A DNA stretch of 5,187 nucleotides from an uncultured Phenylobacterium sp. (GTDB taxonomy: Bacteria; Pseudomonadota; Alphaproteobacteria; Caulobacterales; Caulobacteraceae): the NCBI GenBank assembly GCA_945952355.1, contig CAMFIW010000260.1:1-5187 (forward strand), given 5' to 3'. Below, piece after piece: positions 5,017 through 5,187 of the stretch (positions are counted from its first letter, which is position 1; every line of letters begins with the position of its first letter). Position numbers and translations under genes: made by a program. Below the pieces are notes generated by a model that was given only the letters and a program-made list of their open reading frames with translations, did not search any database and was not told where the DNA came from.

Positions 5017-5187
5017 ATGTCGGACCTGACTTCGGCGCCCGCCCGACGCGGCGCGCAATACTGGGTGGGCTGGGCCATGAGTGGCCTCGTCATCGCCTTC
5101 ATGATGCTGGACTTCACGATGAAGCTTCTGGCGCTGCCGGTGGTCATCGAGGCGAGCGGCGGCCTGGGCTATTCCGCGACGCCGGAC
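5017..5187 (+). CDS. DoxX-like integral membrane protein (5' part, cut by window end)
   Basis: Only the first 57 codons are present; the frame is open to the window edge. The start is ATG 5017, preceded by GGGGGAG (5001-5007) 9 bases away. After a short polar N-terminus comes a hydrophobic segment (about 15-34, YWVGWAMSGLVIAFMMLDF) followed by MKLLALPVVIEASGGLGY. The pattern 'hydrophobic helix, D..MKLL.LP.VVEA...LGY' is typical of DoxX-like small membrane proteins, which usually have four membrane helices and about 120-140 residues. Their biochemical role is mostly unknown; some relatives are linked to quinone or sulfur metabolism and oxidative stress. It follows the PhnB-like gene by 26 bases, most likely in one operon. 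The truncated length limits certainty. Confidence 0.8.
   Translation, partial: MSDLTSAPARRGAQYWVGWAMSGLVIAFMMLDFTMKLLALPVVIEASGGLGYSATPD

Overview
The window is GC-rich, gene-dense DNA with every gene on the + strand. It looks like a chromosomal segment of an alphaproteobacterium, probably Caulobacterales (Caulobacter/Phenylobacterium-like). Three things support this: the high-GC codon choice, a tRNA-His with A73 and no G at position -1 (a signature of one alphaproteobacterial clade), and a tRNA promoter that fits the Caulobacter housekeeping pattern. The genus is an inference; no marker gene is present.

Region 1 (1-1502) is the end of an energy-transduction operon: the 3' end of exbB, then complete exbD and tonB, closely spaced. 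It ends in a GAAA-capped hairpin followed at once by a strong intrinsic terminator. The products form the inner-membrane motor that uses proton motive force to drive TonB-dependent outer-membrane receptors.

Region 2 (1533-2483) holds a membrane-anchored LytTR-type DNA-binding protein and tRNA-His(GTG). The tRNA promoter lies inside the last codons of the LytTR gene, and the -10 element contains its stop codon.

Region 3 (2533-3759) holds an exported alpha/beta hydrolase of the kynurenine formamidase/BD-FAE-like esterase type, with a visible Ser-Asp-His triad. A short protein with a Pro/Lys-rich N-terminal half and a CxxC...CxxC zinc-ribbon-like motif follows.

Region 4 (3816-5187) looks like a small regulated cassette: an AraC-family regulator, a PhnB-like VOC (glyoxalase-fold) protein, and the start of a DoxX-like membrane protein cut by the window edge. 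The substrate or signal cannot be read from the sequence.

Most of the window is ordinary core-genome content. I see no mobile element, CRISPR array, prophage or defence island. The most notable points are the atypical tRNA-His, its promoter overlapping the upstream stop codon, the double hairpin after tonB, the receiver-less membrane LytTR protein, and the AraC/PhnB/DoxX cassette. I do not find convincing evidence for a wholly undescribed system.
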